NCBI RefSeq assembly: GCF_009909145.1 | Contig: NZ_JAAAPJ010000001.1 | Span: 744,001-808,000, forward strand | Length of the DNA stretch: 64,000 bases | Reading direction: 5' to 3' | From: Corallococcus silvisoli | GTDB taxonomy: Bacteria > Myxococcota > Myxococcia > Myxococcales > Myxococcaceae | Translations under genes and position numbers: made by a program | Notes under the pieces: generated by a model | Seen by the model: only the letters and a program-made list of their open reading frames with translations | The model's database searches: none | What the model was told of the DNA's origin: nothing | In this document: piece after piece, positions 43,186 through 50,856 of the stretch | Layout: each line of letters starts with the position of its first letter | How positions within the stretch are numbered: position 1 is the first letter of the stretch

Positions 43186-43259
43186 TGCCGAGGGCGGGAT
43201 TCGAACCCACAACCTCCGCGTTCTGAGCGCGGCGCCTCTCCCAGTTGGGCTACCCCGGC
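43186..43259 (-). tRNA. tRNA-like gene with CAG (Leu) anticodon but class I (short variable loop) shape
   Basis: The minus strand folds as a 74-nt tRNA. The acceptor stem GCCGGGG pairs with CCTCGGC (one G-U), the discriminator is A, the anticodon stem CCGCG/CGCGG closes the loop CTCAGAA, and the T arm is GTGGG-TTCGAAT-CCCGC. The D arm is weak (GCC/GGC). The anticodon by position is CAG, reading CUG (Leu), but the variable loop has only five bases (AGGTT); genuine leucine tRNAs have a long variable arm. CCA is not encoded. It is either an unusual leucine isoacceptor, a tRNA of other identity, or a non-canonical one. Confidence 0.85.
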
Positions 43260-43286
43260 ATGTATTGAATTGAGATGACTGTGAAG

Positions 43287-43361
43287 TCGGGATGACTGGA
43301 TTCGAACCAGCGACCTCGCGCGCCCGAGGCGCGCGCTCTGACCAGACTGAGCTACATCCCG
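43287..43361 (-). tRNA. tRNA-Pro (anticodon CGG)
   Basis: The 75-nt minus-strand sequence folds cleanly: acceptor CGGGATG pairs perfectly with CATCCCG, the discriminator is A, the anticodon stem CGCGC/GCGCG closes the loop CTCGGGC with CGG at positions 34-36, and the T arm has GTTCGAATC. C1-G72 with A73 is the bacterial proline identity. CCA is not encoded. It lies 27 bases upstream of the class I CAG tRNA and both are probably transcribed together. Confidence 0.95.
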
Positions 43362-43396
43362 ATGGAGGGTGGAGCGTCGAGGGAGGACCCGGACAT

Positions 43397-43436
43397 GACA
43401 GAGGCCGGGTCCCCCCTCGGGAGCCCGGCCTCTGTC
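43397..43436 (-). terminator. Strong hairpin terminator upstream of the tRNA genes
   Basis: GACAGAGGCCGGG (43397-43409) and CCCGGCCTCTGTC (43424-43436) form a perfect 13-bp stem with a 14-base loop. It separates the small-peptide reading frame ending at 43473 from the tRNA genes that start at 43361 on the same strand. Confidence 0.75.
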
Positions 43437-43472
43437 CATGCACTCCCCGGCGTTACCGGGTGTGGCGCAGGG

Positions 43473-43583
43473 TCAGATGCCAGGCGGACTGCCGCGGAAC
43501 GACGCGATGGCCAGTTCCAGGCTGTCCAGGGGCGGGTCCATGTCGGCAGGTAGCTTCGGGTTCAGCTCGTCGCGCGTCGTCAT
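43473..43583 (-). CDS. Candidate small peptide gene, 36-42 residues
   Basis: The frame starts at ATG 43583 behind GAAAGGAGCGG (spacing about six to seven bases) and encodes a 36-residue peptide beginning MTTRDELNPKLPADM and ending ASFRGSPPGI. A second ATG 18 bases upstream (43601), also with GGAG before it, would make 42 residues. Strong terminator hairpins on both sides (43397-43436 and 43640-43670) isolate it as its own transcript. It is acidic and Pro-rich, with no membrane segment. It could be a regulatory or secreted peptide or a small modified-peptide precursor; too short to be sure it is translated. Confidence 0.45.
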   Translation of the reverse strand: MTTRDELNPKLPADMDPPLDSLELAIASFRGSPPGI

Positions 43584-43630
43584 GGGCACCGCTCCTTTCA
43601 TCCACTCCTGACGCGCGCGGAAATCCCTTC

Positions 43631-43679
43631 CTGACAACGCCGCGCGTGCCCTTCGTTCGGGCACGCGCGGGCCTGTCAG
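43631..43679 (-). terminator. Strong terminator of the 207-residue gene
   Basis: CCGCGCGTGCCC (43640-43651) pairs perfectly with GGGCACGCGCGG (43659-43670) around a 7-base loop. After a small mismatch the outer CTGACA (43631-43636) and TGTCAG (43674-43679) pair too. It begins just four bases after the stop codon at 43683. Confidence 0.8.
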
Positions 43680-43682
43680 CGG

Positions 43683-44306
43683 TCACTGCACGCCGGGCGC
43701 CCTGAACACCTGGCCGTCGCGGCCTTCCAGCATCAGGCTCGCCTCGTCCGAGCGGCCCACGCGCAGCTCCACCCGGGGCTGTCCGCGCCGGTCCACCAGG
43801 AGCAGGCCGGGCGAGCCCTCCTCGTCCGCGCCCAGGATGGCGCGGGGCCTGCCCGTCACGTCCGCCAGCTCCAGCCGCGATGAGCCATCCACCTGGAGCC
43901 CCACCGAGAACAGCTCCGCGCCCCCTGCCTTGGACAAGGTCAGTCGCGGCGCCTCGTCCGAGAACACCATCAGCTCCGCCAACGACTCGCCCTCCGCCGT
44001 GGAGAAGCGCAGGCGGGGCGAGTCGTCGTCGCCCACGCCCAGCAATGCTCGGGGACGGCCCTCGCTGTCGTTCAGCACCAGGGCCGTGCCGCCAGGGAGG
44101 TTCGCGTCCAGCGTGGCCCGCGTCCGGCCCCGTGCATCCTTGAGCACCAGTCGGGACGCGACCAGCTCTCCGGAGGGCAGCGCCGGCTTACGCAGGGCCG
44201 CGGTCCCCAGGCCCATGCCGGCCAGTACGCATGCCGCGAGCGTCAATCCCTGCCATCGCCGGAGGCGGCCTTCCAGCCGCTCCATGCGCGCGTCGAGTGA
44301 GTCCAT
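43683..44306 (-). CDS. Membrane-anchored protein of beta-type repeats, 207 residues
   Basis: The N-terminus (MDSLDARMERLEGRLRRWQG) is a short coiled coil, followed by one membrane segment (LTLAACVLAGMGLGTAALR) and then an exported region of about 165 residues. That region repeats a unit of ~27 residues: GRPRALLGVGDDDSPRLRF, GRPRAILGADEEGSPGLLL, RTRATLDANLPGGTALVL, GQPRVELRVGRSDEASLML. Each looks like two strands joined by an acidic turn, building a beta-solenoid or propeller-like stack. Proteins with this motif occur in cyanobacteria and myxobacteria with unknown role. It lies 114 bases downstream of the ThiF-like gene on the same strand and ends at a strong terminator. Confidence 0.75.
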   Translation of the reverse strand: MDSLDARMERLEGRLRRWQGLTLAACVLAGMGLGTAALRKPALPSGELVASRLVLKDARGRTRATLDANLPGGTALVLNDSEGRPRALLGVGDDDSPRLRFSTAEGESLAELMVFSDEAPRLTLSKAGGAELFSVGLQVDGSSRLELADVTGRPRAILGADEEGSPGLLLVDRRGQPRVELRVGRSDEASLMLEGRDGQVFRAPGVQ

Positions 44307-44420
44307 CGTCGCCTCCTGTCCCGGCCATCGTGGCGGAACAGAAGGAGGCTAGCAGGGACCGGTGGCACCCACGCGTGTCCGGCCCGCGCGATGTCCACCG
44401 GCCCCCGGACCCAGCAGGCG

Positions 44421-45005
44421 TCACTCTGGCTGGGCGACCGGCGTGACGGCCTTCAGGTTCACGAGGGCGCCTTGCTTCACGCCGTGTTTCTGGAAGTCCT
44501 GCACCGCCCGCGCGAGCGTCGCGGCCAGCAGGCCCAGGAACGGCAGGTGTTCGCCGCCCTCGCAGGTGGCCTGTCCCTGCGTGTCCTCGGCGTCGGGCGT
44601 GAAGTGTTCGTCCCAGCGCACCAGTCCAAACGTGCCGTCCGCGGACACCGCGCCGTGCACCAGCGGCGTTCCTGTCTTCCGCGCGTGCTCACTCAGCAAC
44701 TGGCGGCTGTCCTGGTTGTCGAAGGCGTCCACCAGCAGGTCCGCGCCCCGGCACAGCGCCTCCACGTTGTCACGCGTGAGGCGCACGCCGAAGGACTCCG
44801 CCTTCACGCCGTGCAGGTTGTGCAACTGGAGCTTCAGCGCCTCCGCCTTGTTCTTGCCAACGGACGGCTTCACGTACGCCTGGGAGAGCAGGTTCTTCGA
44901 CTCCACCCGGTCGAAGTCGATGAACACCAGCGTCGCATCCAGGTTGCGGCACAGCAGCGCCGCCGTGGAGCCGATGGCCCCCACCCCGCAGAAGATGATG
45001 CGCAT
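44421..45005 (-). CDS. Short ThiF/E1-like adenylyltransferase
   Basis: A 194-residue protein with the nucleotide-binding motif of E1-like enzymes: GVGAIGS at residues 6-12, then FIDFDRVESKNLLSQ and VGKNKAEALK, and ADLLVDAFDNQDSR. ATG 45005 is preceded by the end of the 82-residue gene by eight bases. These enzymes adenylate a carboxyl end of a small protein or metabolite. It is shorter than ThiF or MoeB (about 240 residues) and lacks the usual Cys-rich zinc site; one Cys in QATCEGGEHLPFLG could be catalytic. No thiamine or molybdopterin genes are nearby. Its neighbour is a plausible substrate, giving an E1/small-protein pair. Confidence 0.88.
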   Translation of the reverse strand: MRIIFCGVGAIGSTAALLCRNLDATLVFIDFDRVESKNLLSQAYVKPSVGKNKAEALKLQLHNLHGVKAESFGVRLTRDNVEALCRGADLLVDAFDNQDSRQLLSEHARKTGTPLVHGAVSADGTFGLVRWDEHFTPDAEDTQGQATCEGGEHLPFLGLLAATLARAVQDFQKHGVKQGALVNLKAVTPVAQPE

Positions 45006-45013
45006 GGTGGCCC

Positions 45014-45262
45014 TCAGCAGGCCCCGAAGGGCACCTTCGGACGCAGGTAGATGCGCTCCTCGCCACGCGCGCCCCGGAAGCGGTCCACGACGTAGTGCTG
45101 GAAGGCGTCGTCCCCCAACTGGAGGCGGCGCAGTCCCGGGACACCTCCCGAGCGCACCAACTCCAGCGCGATGCGGCGCACGTCCGCGTCGCTGATGAGC
45201 CGCTCCAGCTCCACGGGGATGTCGGCGGACAGTCCGTCGAAGGTGATGTTGAGCGTCGTCAT
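45014..45262 (-). CDS. 82-residue partner of the ThiF-like protein (possible ubiquitin-like fold)
   Basis: ATG 45262 follows GGAGG. The protein begins with a strand pair (LNITFDGLSADIPVELE), then a helix (SDADVRRIALELVRSGG) and ends with strands (FQHYVVDRFRGARGEERIYL, then RPKVPFGAC). That order of strands, helix and strands with a short C-terminal tail resembles the beta-grasp fold of ubiquitin-like and ThiS-like proteins; the tail ends GAC rather than GG. It lies eight bases before the ThiF-like gene in the same operon, as in known E1-substrate pairs. No sequence family was recognised, so the fold is inference. Confidence 0.65.
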   Translation of the reverse strand: MTTLNITFDGLSADIPVELERLISDADVRRIALELVRSGGVPGLRRLQLGDDAFQHYVVDRFRGARGEERIYLRPKVPFGAC

Positions 45263-45413
45263 GGCTTCGTGCCTCCTGGGAAGGGAACCCCGCCCCGGGA
45301 CGGAGGCCCTTCGTCCTTCCTGACATGCTCGACTTCGCGGAGGCCGCTCACGTGGGTTCGGAGCGATACTGGGGCCGGCGCCCCACTGGAGCGGGGGATC
45401 GAGGACGGCAGAC

Positions 45414-48059
45414 ATGCGCGGGCGACTCATCGGGGTGTTGGCGGTCCTGGTCGGATGCGGCCTCGCGCTCTTCTGGGGCCTGCGTTCCAGCGGACCGGAG
45501 GTCCTGGATGAACGCGAAGGATTCCCCAGGTCCCCGCGAGAGGCGCTGGAGGGGCCTGTGTCCGCTCTGGCGCGCTCCTCTGTCACCGAGGACGCGGGCC
45601 GTACGCCGCCACTGGCGCGGGGGCCCAGTGAAGCGGACGGCGTCCTGGACGTGGAGGTCCTTTCGGGCGGGCGGCCTTCTCCGGGGGCCGATGTGCGCCT
45701 CTATTGGCGCGGGGAGCGCGGGGCTGGGGATACGGCATGGCGGCTCGTGGGCTCCGGCGTCACGGATGCGACGGGGCACCTCCGGCTCGCGTCCGGTCCT
45801 GGGGGTTATCTGGTCGCGGTGCGCGCTCCGGGACTGACTCCGTTGCTGCGCGACGTGGTGCGCCCCTATGGCGAACCTCGCACCGCGCTGCGGGTCTTGC
45901 TGGAGCCAGGACAGGTGCTCACGGGGCGCACGGTGGTGCACGGCACGAATGAACCGCTCCCGCTCGTGGAGCTGGTCCTCACGGCGCACGCGCGCGAGCT
46001 GGCGCCCTGGCAGCGCGCCGAGGCGCCCGAAGAGGAGCGCGTCCATGTCATGAGCGACGAGCGCGGGAACTTCCGCGTGGAGGGGATCGCGGCGGGGGCG
46101 TATCTGCTGGAGGCCCAGGCGCCCGGGCACGCGCGCTCAGTGCGGAGTCTCGTGCGGATCCCCATGGAGGGCCCGCTGATCGTCGCGCTGCGGATCGCGG
46201 GTGTCATCGAGGGCTTCGTCGTGGACACCCGGGGCCTCCCAGTCGCGGACGCCGAAGTGCAGGTCAGTGGCACTCCCGCCCAGACAGTGGCGACGGGGGC
46301 GAATGGGAGCTTCTCCGTCGAGGTGGAGCCCGGCGCCCACACCGTGTCCGCGCGGCGCGGCGAGGAGTCCGGTGCGCTCGATGCGCCTGTCATCTCCACG
46401 GCGGGGAGCACGGTGCGCGACGTGCGGATCCAACTGGGGCCCGGCGCGGTGTTGGAGGGGCGTGTGGTGACGCGGGCCTCGGGAGCGCCGGTGGTGGGGG
46501 CTCGTGTCGATGTGAGCCTTTCAGGCGGAGAAGGGGACATGGGCCACGCCCTGTCGGACGCGGAGGGCCATTTCGTGGTGCGAGGGCTCGCTCCCGGCAG
46601 CTACGACGCGAAGGTGGGCGCCTCGGGGTTCTCACCCATTGTGCGGCGCGGGTTGACGGTGGCGCAGGGCGAGCGCTTCCCCTTGGAGTTCGTGCTCTCG
46701 CGTACCGGGTCCGTGGAGGGCTTGGTGCGCGATGGGGTCGGAGGGCCCGTGCCGGGGGCGTATGTGTCGGGCCGCAATGAGTGGGTCGATGGGATGGAGA
46801 CCGCTCCGGTCGAAGCCCGCACCGACGCTTCGGGTCACTACCGGCTCGATGGGCTCGTCAAGGGCCGCGTGTCCGTCTCCGCCCGTCGTGAGGGCGCGAC
46901 GGTGGGGGTCCTGCGGTTGGTGGATGTGGGAGAGGAGGGCTCTGCGCGAGCGGACTTCACGTTGGAGGGGACAGGCACCGTGGAGGGCGTGGTGCGCGCG
47001 GACCGGGGGGCGCTTCCCCGCGAGCCGCTGACGGTGACGGCCTTGGCGCTTGGTGACGCAGGCCTGGAGACCCCGGGCGTGGGCATGGCTGACGTCGGCG
47101 CGGAGGGCACCTTCCGGATGGTCCTCCCACCGGGCGGCTACCGGCTGCTGATCATGTCGAGCCGCCGGTTCACTCCGGGCGAGCAGAAGCAGGTGAACGT
47201 AGAGGAGGGGCGGACCGTCCAGGTCGAGTTCACCTGGGAGGAGAAGCAAGAGGCGGACGCGTACCGGGGCATCGTCCTCGAGCCGCAGGGGACTCCCTCT
47301 CCAGGGGCCATCATCACCCTCACCGCCGTGGAGGGACATGCCATCCCCTTGATGATGGCGCCCGCGGATGAGGACGGACGCTTCTTCATTCCTTCCTCCC
47401 GTGCGAGTGGGCTCTCCACGCTCCGCGTGATGGCGCGCGCGCGCAATGGCGGACGCTCGAGTGACGCCATGCCCCTGAACGACGACCAGGAGCTGGTGTT
47501 GAAGCTGCGTCCCGCGGCCTCCATCCGGGGGCGGGTGGTGCGCGAGGGCGAACCCGTGCGGGGCTTCACCCTGGCGCTTCAGCTTCAGAAGGGCTTCCTT
47601 CCGGCGGGGCACGGCCCGTGGGAGTTCACAGGTGATCGCTTCGAACTGAGGGACGTTCCGGCGGAGCCCGTGACGCTGGTGGCACGGACGGCGGACGGTT
47701 CGACTGGTGAAATCGATGCCTCTCCCAGCGCGGGAGCGGCGCTTACGATGGACATCCCCCTGACGACCTGGGCCACGGTGCGGGGCCGCGTGGTGGACGC
47801 GGCCACGAAGGCGCCCCTTCCCGACGCGTCCCTCCTCATCGAAGGCGAAACGAGCCTGACGGGCTCGCAAGCAAACGCGGGGGGACGGTTCGTCATTAAC
47901 GGGATGGGCGCGGGAGCGTACGTCCTCGTCGTCACGGGTGGCCCGTCCCGGGAGCACGTGACCCGCTCGGTGAGCGTGAAGGCAGGAGAGGTGCTCGACC
48001 TGGGCGACATCGCCCTGGGCGCGAGGCAGCCTCCTTCAGCAGCACAGCCATCGCCGTAA
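45414..48059 (+). CDS. Large exported protein of carboxypeptidase-regulatory-like beta-sandwich repeats
   Basis: An 881-residue protein. The N-terminus (LIGVLAVLVGCGLALFWGL) is a signal anchor or lipoprotein signal; the Cys at 15 could be lipidated. It is followed by a linker and then about nine repeats of ~80-90 residues of the CarboxypepD_reg/CNA-B type: TVRGRVVDAATKAPLPDASL, GVIEGFVVDTRGLPVADAEV, VLEGRVVTRASGAPVVGARV, each ending in a pattern such as GHFVVRGLAPGSYDAKV. Such repeats form rod-like surface structures. Its start is divergent from the ThiF operon and its end converges on the S8 protease gene, 23 bases apart. It might be a host-surface rod or adhesin; no enzymatic motif is present. 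Confidence 0.85.
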   Translation: MRGRLIGVLAVLVGCGLALFWGLRSSGPEVLDEREGFPRSPREALEGPVSALARSSVTEDAGRTPPLARGPSEADGVLDVEVLSGGRPSPGADVRLYWRGERGAGDTAWRLVGSGVTDATGHLRLASGPGGYLVAVRAPGLTPLLRDVVRPYGEPRTALRVLLEPGQVLTGRTVVHGTNEPLPLVELVLTAHARELAPWQRAEAPEEERVHVMSDERGNFRVEGIAAGAYLLEAQAPGHARSVRSLVRIPMEGPLIVALRIAGVIEGFVVDTRGLPVADAEVQVSGTPAQTVATGANGSFSVEVEPGAHTVSARRGEESGALDAPVISTAGSTVRDVRIQLGPGAVLEGRVVTRASGAPVVGARVDVSLSGGEGDMGHALSDAEGHFVVRGLAPGSYDAKVGASGFSPIVRRGLTVAQGERFPLEFVLSRTGSVEGLVRDGVGGPVPGAYVSGRNEWVDGMETAPVEARTDASGHYRLDGLVKGRVSVSARREGATVGVLRLVDVGEEGSARADFTLEGTGTVEGVVRADRGALPREPLTVTALALGDAGLETPGVGMADVGAEGTFRMVLPPGGYRLLIMSSRRFTPGEQKQVNVEEGRTVQVEFTWEEKQEADAYRGIVLEPQGTPSPGAIITLTAVEGHAIPLMMAPADEDGRFFIPSSRASGLSTLRVMARARNGGRSSDAMPLNDDQELVLKLRPAASIRGRVVREGEPVRGFTLALQLQKGFLPAGHGPWEFTGDRFELRDVPAEPVTLVARTADGSTGEIDASPSAGAALTMDIPLTTWATVRGRVVDAATKAPLPDASLLIEGETSLTGSQANAGGRFVINGMGAGAYVLVVTGGPSREHVTRSVSVKAGEVLDLGDIALGARQPPSAAQPSP

Positions 48060-48082
48060 GGGATTGAAGGCGTCGGTCATCC

Positions 48083-48775
48083 CTACCCGCGCCGCCAGCC
48101 CGGTGGGCAGCCATCGCGCAGCACACTCGCGGCGGCCATCGCGCAGGCGAAGCTGGTCGTCATGGGGGCCTGCCTCCAGCGTCCTCCCATGTAGAGCTTC
48201 ACCTCGCGATCCTTCACCACATGGTCGACCTTCACGTCGGCGCCGACCTGCTCCATGAGCGCGGAGTCCCCCACGGACACCACCGACTCCAACTGCGCGG
48301 GCAGGGTGGGCATCGCCCCCGCGGAGCAGAGGATGAGCGCGCCTCGCGCCACCGCGCGGTCCACGACCTCACGCATCGGCGCTTCCAGCGCGCGCTGGGT
48401 CGTCCCGAGGCTCAGGTTGAGCAGGTCCACGCCCACCTCGTCGAGCATCCATCCCAGGGCCTCCACGAGGCACAGCGAGTGGCCACGCACGCCCTCGTCG
48501 AGGATGCGGGCCACGTAGAGCTCCACGTCCGGCCAGGGACGGACCTGGTCGTGGAGGATGCTCAGGATGGCCGTGCCGTGTCCGTTCGTGTCCTCCAGGT
48601 CCAGCGGGCTCACCCCGGCCCGCCACGCCTCCAACTCCTGCCGCTCGTAGCTGCTCGCCTCCAGCACCTGCGCCTTCAGGTCCAGCGTGAAGTGGGCCGC
48701 TCCCGCGAGGTGGATCCCGTGGTCACGCAGGAAGGCCGCCTCCACGCCGCTGTCGATGATGCCCAGCTTCGTCAT
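48083..48775 (-). CDS. Cytoplasmic S8 (subtilisin-like) protease of the peptide operon
   Basis: A 230-residue protein that is the last gene of the operon. ATG 48775 overlaps the stop of the small membrane protein gene (ATGA). It has no signal peptide or propeptide. The catalytic triad is recognisable: Asp in LGIIDSGVEAAF, His in DTNGHGTAILS and Ser in APMTTSFACAMAAA. The oxyanion Asn normally found in an AAGN motif is replaced in LILCSAGAMPT, so activity may be reduced or specialised. Size is small for the family. A cytoplasmic protease in an operon with a leader-type peptide and an exporter fits removal of the leader or processing of the modified peptide; that is inference. Confidence 0.85.
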   Translation of the reverse strand: MTKLGIIDSGVEAAFLRDHGIHLAGAAHFTLDLKAQVLEASSYERQELEAWRAGVSPLDLEDTNGHGTAILSILHDQVRPWPDVELYVARILDEGVRGHSLCLVEALGWMLDEVGVDLLNLSLGTTQRALEAPMREVVDRAVARGALILCSAGAMPTLPAQLESVVSVGDSALMEQVGADVKVDHVVKDREVKLYMGGRWRQAPMTTSFACAMAAASVLRDGCPPGWRRG

Positions 48776-49035
48776 GGCGCCGTGCCTCCTGGCTCCGAAT
48801 GCCTCCAGTGCTGGAGCTGCTGGAACACGTATTCGCCCAGCGACATGGACTCCGTCCGGGGCGGGCTCGCGTCCGGCACGGACACCGTCAGCCGGACGAA
48901 CGAACCCGCCAGCAGCATCCCCCCACCGAGGCCCGCGATGAGCAGGAACGTGAGCGTGCCAATCCGCCGCACGATGAAGAGTCCGGGGTGGTCCGGGTCC
49001 TCCAGCAGTGGCAGCCGCGAACGCTCGTTCTCCAT
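48772..49035 (-). CDS. Small one-TM protein of the peptide operon, 87 residues
   Basis: ATG 49035 is preceded by GGGAGG. Residues ~27-50 form one membrane helix (IGTLTFLLIAGLGGGMLLAG), with a charged cytoplasmic N-terminus and an outside tail of about 35 residues rich in Ser, Pro and acidic residues. No lipobox is present. It lies 21 bases after the ABC exporter gene and overlaps the S8 protease start by four bases. Its shape recalls a truncated membrane-fusion or exporter accessory protein. It may couple the exporter to the protease or envelope. No family was recognised. Confidence 0.65.
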   Translation of the reverse strand: MENERSRLPLLEDPDHPGLFIVRRIGTLTFLLIAGLGGGMLLAGSFVRLTVSVPDASPPRTESMSLGEYVFQQLQHWRHSEPGGTAP

Positions 49036-49056
49036 GACCGGTGTCCTCCCGCCGCG

Positions 49057-50856
49057 CTAGGCGGCGTCCGCCTCGCCCACGCCCGCGCGGAACAAGCGTT
49101 GGTACGGCGCGCAGCGCGCAAGCAGCTCCGCGTGCGGGCCCCGGCCCACCAGCTGACCTTCCGCGAGCAGCCACACCTCGTCGGCCAGCGGCGCGTTGGC
49201 CAGCCGGTGGGTGATGAACAGCACCGTCTGGCCCCGCTCCCGGGCCCTCGCTAGCAGCGCGCGGACGATGGTGGCCTCGGTCTCCACGTCGAGCTGGGAG
49301 GTGGCCTCGTCCAGTAGCAACACGGGCGCGTCGCGCAGCACCGCCCGCGCCAGGGCCAGCCGCTGCCGCTGCCCGCCGGACAGGCTCGCTCCCGCCTCGG
49401 CCACGGGCGTGTCGTAGCCCTGGGGAAGCGCGGCGAGGACGGACTCCAGCCCGCACAACCGGACCGCGCTCCGCAGCGCCTCGTCGGACACGGCATCCAG
49501 CCCCAGGGTGAGGTTCTCGCGCAAGGTGCCGTGGTACAGCTCCACGTCCTGCCACACCACGGCCAGCTGCCGGCGCAGCTCGGAGAGCTCCAACGTCCGC
49601 GCGTCGTGCCCGTCATAGAGCACGCGCCCCTGGCCGGGCTCCTCCAGCCGCGTCAGCATCCTCGCCAGCGTCGTCTTCCCTGAGCCGCTCGCCCCGACGA
49701 TGGTCACGACCGCCCCGGGCTCGATGCGCGCGCTCACGTCGCGCAACACGTCCTGGCCCGGCGCATAACCGAAGGACACGCCCTCCAGCTCCACTCCCCC
49801 CTCCAACCGCCGCGACACCGGGGCGGGGAGCACCAGGGCGCGGGTCGGGTCCTGCTCCGGCGTCTCCTGGAGGTATTCGAAGAACCGCCGCAGGTGGATG
49901 CCGCGCTGGTGGACGCTGGTGATGAAGGCGATGATCTCGATGACCGGGCCGCGCAGATACGCGGCGTAGGCGATGAAGGCCACGAAGCCTCCGAGCGTCA
50001 GCTTTCCCTGGAGGATGAGCCGCCAGCCCAGCCACGTGAAGAGCGCCGTCTGCGCGGCCTCCACCGTGCGCTCGAACAGCCGCAGCATCCGTTCCACCCC
50101 GTGCGCTCGCAGGTGGGCCCGCAGCACGGACCGCATGAGGCCCGCGGCACGCCGATAGATGAATGGCTCCAGCGCCAGCACCTTCGTCGTGCGGCTCTGC
50201 CGCAGCGTCTCCACCTGGAGGGCGCTGAGCGAGCCGTGCACGCTCATCACCTCCTGCCATGCGTGCCCCATCGCGCGCCCCATCACGAGCGGCACCGCCA
50301 CCACGAACGGCAGCGAGGCCAGGGCCGCCAGCGCGAGCTCCCAGTGAAGCGAGGCCAGCGTGAAGGGGATGACCACCAGGAAGGTGGCCTGTGAGAAGGC
50401 GAGCCGCAGGAAGCCCAGCACCAGCGACATCCCCGCCTTCGCGTCCTCGAAGCGGCTGGTGAGCTCCCCCACCTGCCGCCGCGAGAAGAACCGATCCGGC
50501 AGGTGTTGAAGGTGGTTGAAGAGGTAGAGGGCCGCGGAGCTCTCCAGCTTGAGGGTGAGGTACGCGGAGTAATAGCCCAGCAGCGCCTCCGCGAGGGCCG
50601 CCGCCACCGACGCGGCGAGGATGCTCACCACCAGGACGTGCAGCAGGTCCAGGTCCCGCGGGGATGACACGTGGTCGAACAGCAGCCGCGTCAGGAAGGG
50701 CGGAACCAGGCAGAGCAGGGTGATGACGGGGCCGAGCAGCGCGCCTCGTGCGAGCGAACCCCACGCGGGCCGCAGCAGCCGCAGCAGCGCGGCGAGGTAC
50801 CGCGCCGACTGCCGCAGGCTGGGAGGGGCTTCCTGCATCGCGCCGCCGGTTTCCAT
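49057..50856 (-). CDS. ABC exporter (half-transporter with fused ATPase)
   Basis: A 599-residue membrane protein. About six membrane helices (LLGPVITLLCLVPPFLTRLLF at residues ~40-60, then around 65-90, 145-165, 170-190, 250-275 and 285-300) are followed by an ATPase with Walker A GASGSGKTTL, the signature LSGGQRQRLALARAVL and Walker B VLLLDEATSQLD. There is no C39 peptidase domain at the N-terminus, so leader removal must be done elsewhere, perhaps by the S8 protease. Its ATG shares one base with the stop of the upstream GH57-DUF1611 gene (TGATG), showing tight coupling. It likely exports the modified peptide. Confidence 0.92.
   Translation of the reverse strand: METGGAMQEAPPSLRQSARYLAALLRLLRPAWGSLARGALLGPVITLLCLVPPFLTRLLFDHVSSPRDLDLLHVLVVSILAASVAAALAEALLGYYSAYLTLKLESSAALYLFNHLQHLPDRFFSRRQVGELTSRFEDAKAGMSLVLGFLRLAFSQATFLVVIPFTLASLHWELALAALASLPFVVAVPLVMGRAMGHAWQEVMSVHGSLSALQVETLRQSRTTKVLALEPFIYRRAAGLMRSVLRAHLRAHGVERMLRLFERTVEAAQTALFTWLGWRLILQGKLTLGGFVAFIAYAAYLRGPVIEIIAFITSVHQRGIHLRRFFEYLQETPEQDPTRALVLPAPVSRRLEGGVELEGVSFGYAPGQDVLRDVSARIEPGAVVTIVGASGSGKTTLARMLTRLEEPGQGRVLYDGHDARTLELSELRRQLAVVWQDVELYHGTLRENLTLGLDAVSDEALRSAVRLCGLESVLAALPQGYDTPVAEAGASLSGGQRQRLALARAVLRDAPVLLLDEATSQLDVETEATIVRALLARARERGQTVLFITHRLANAPLADEVWLLAEGQLVGRGPHAELLARCAPYQRLFRAGVGEADAA

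Noticed and set aside
44421..45005. ThiF-like gene as part of thiamine biosynthesis
   Set aside because: No thiS, thiG or thiH-like gene is nearby, and the protein is short without the zinc site.
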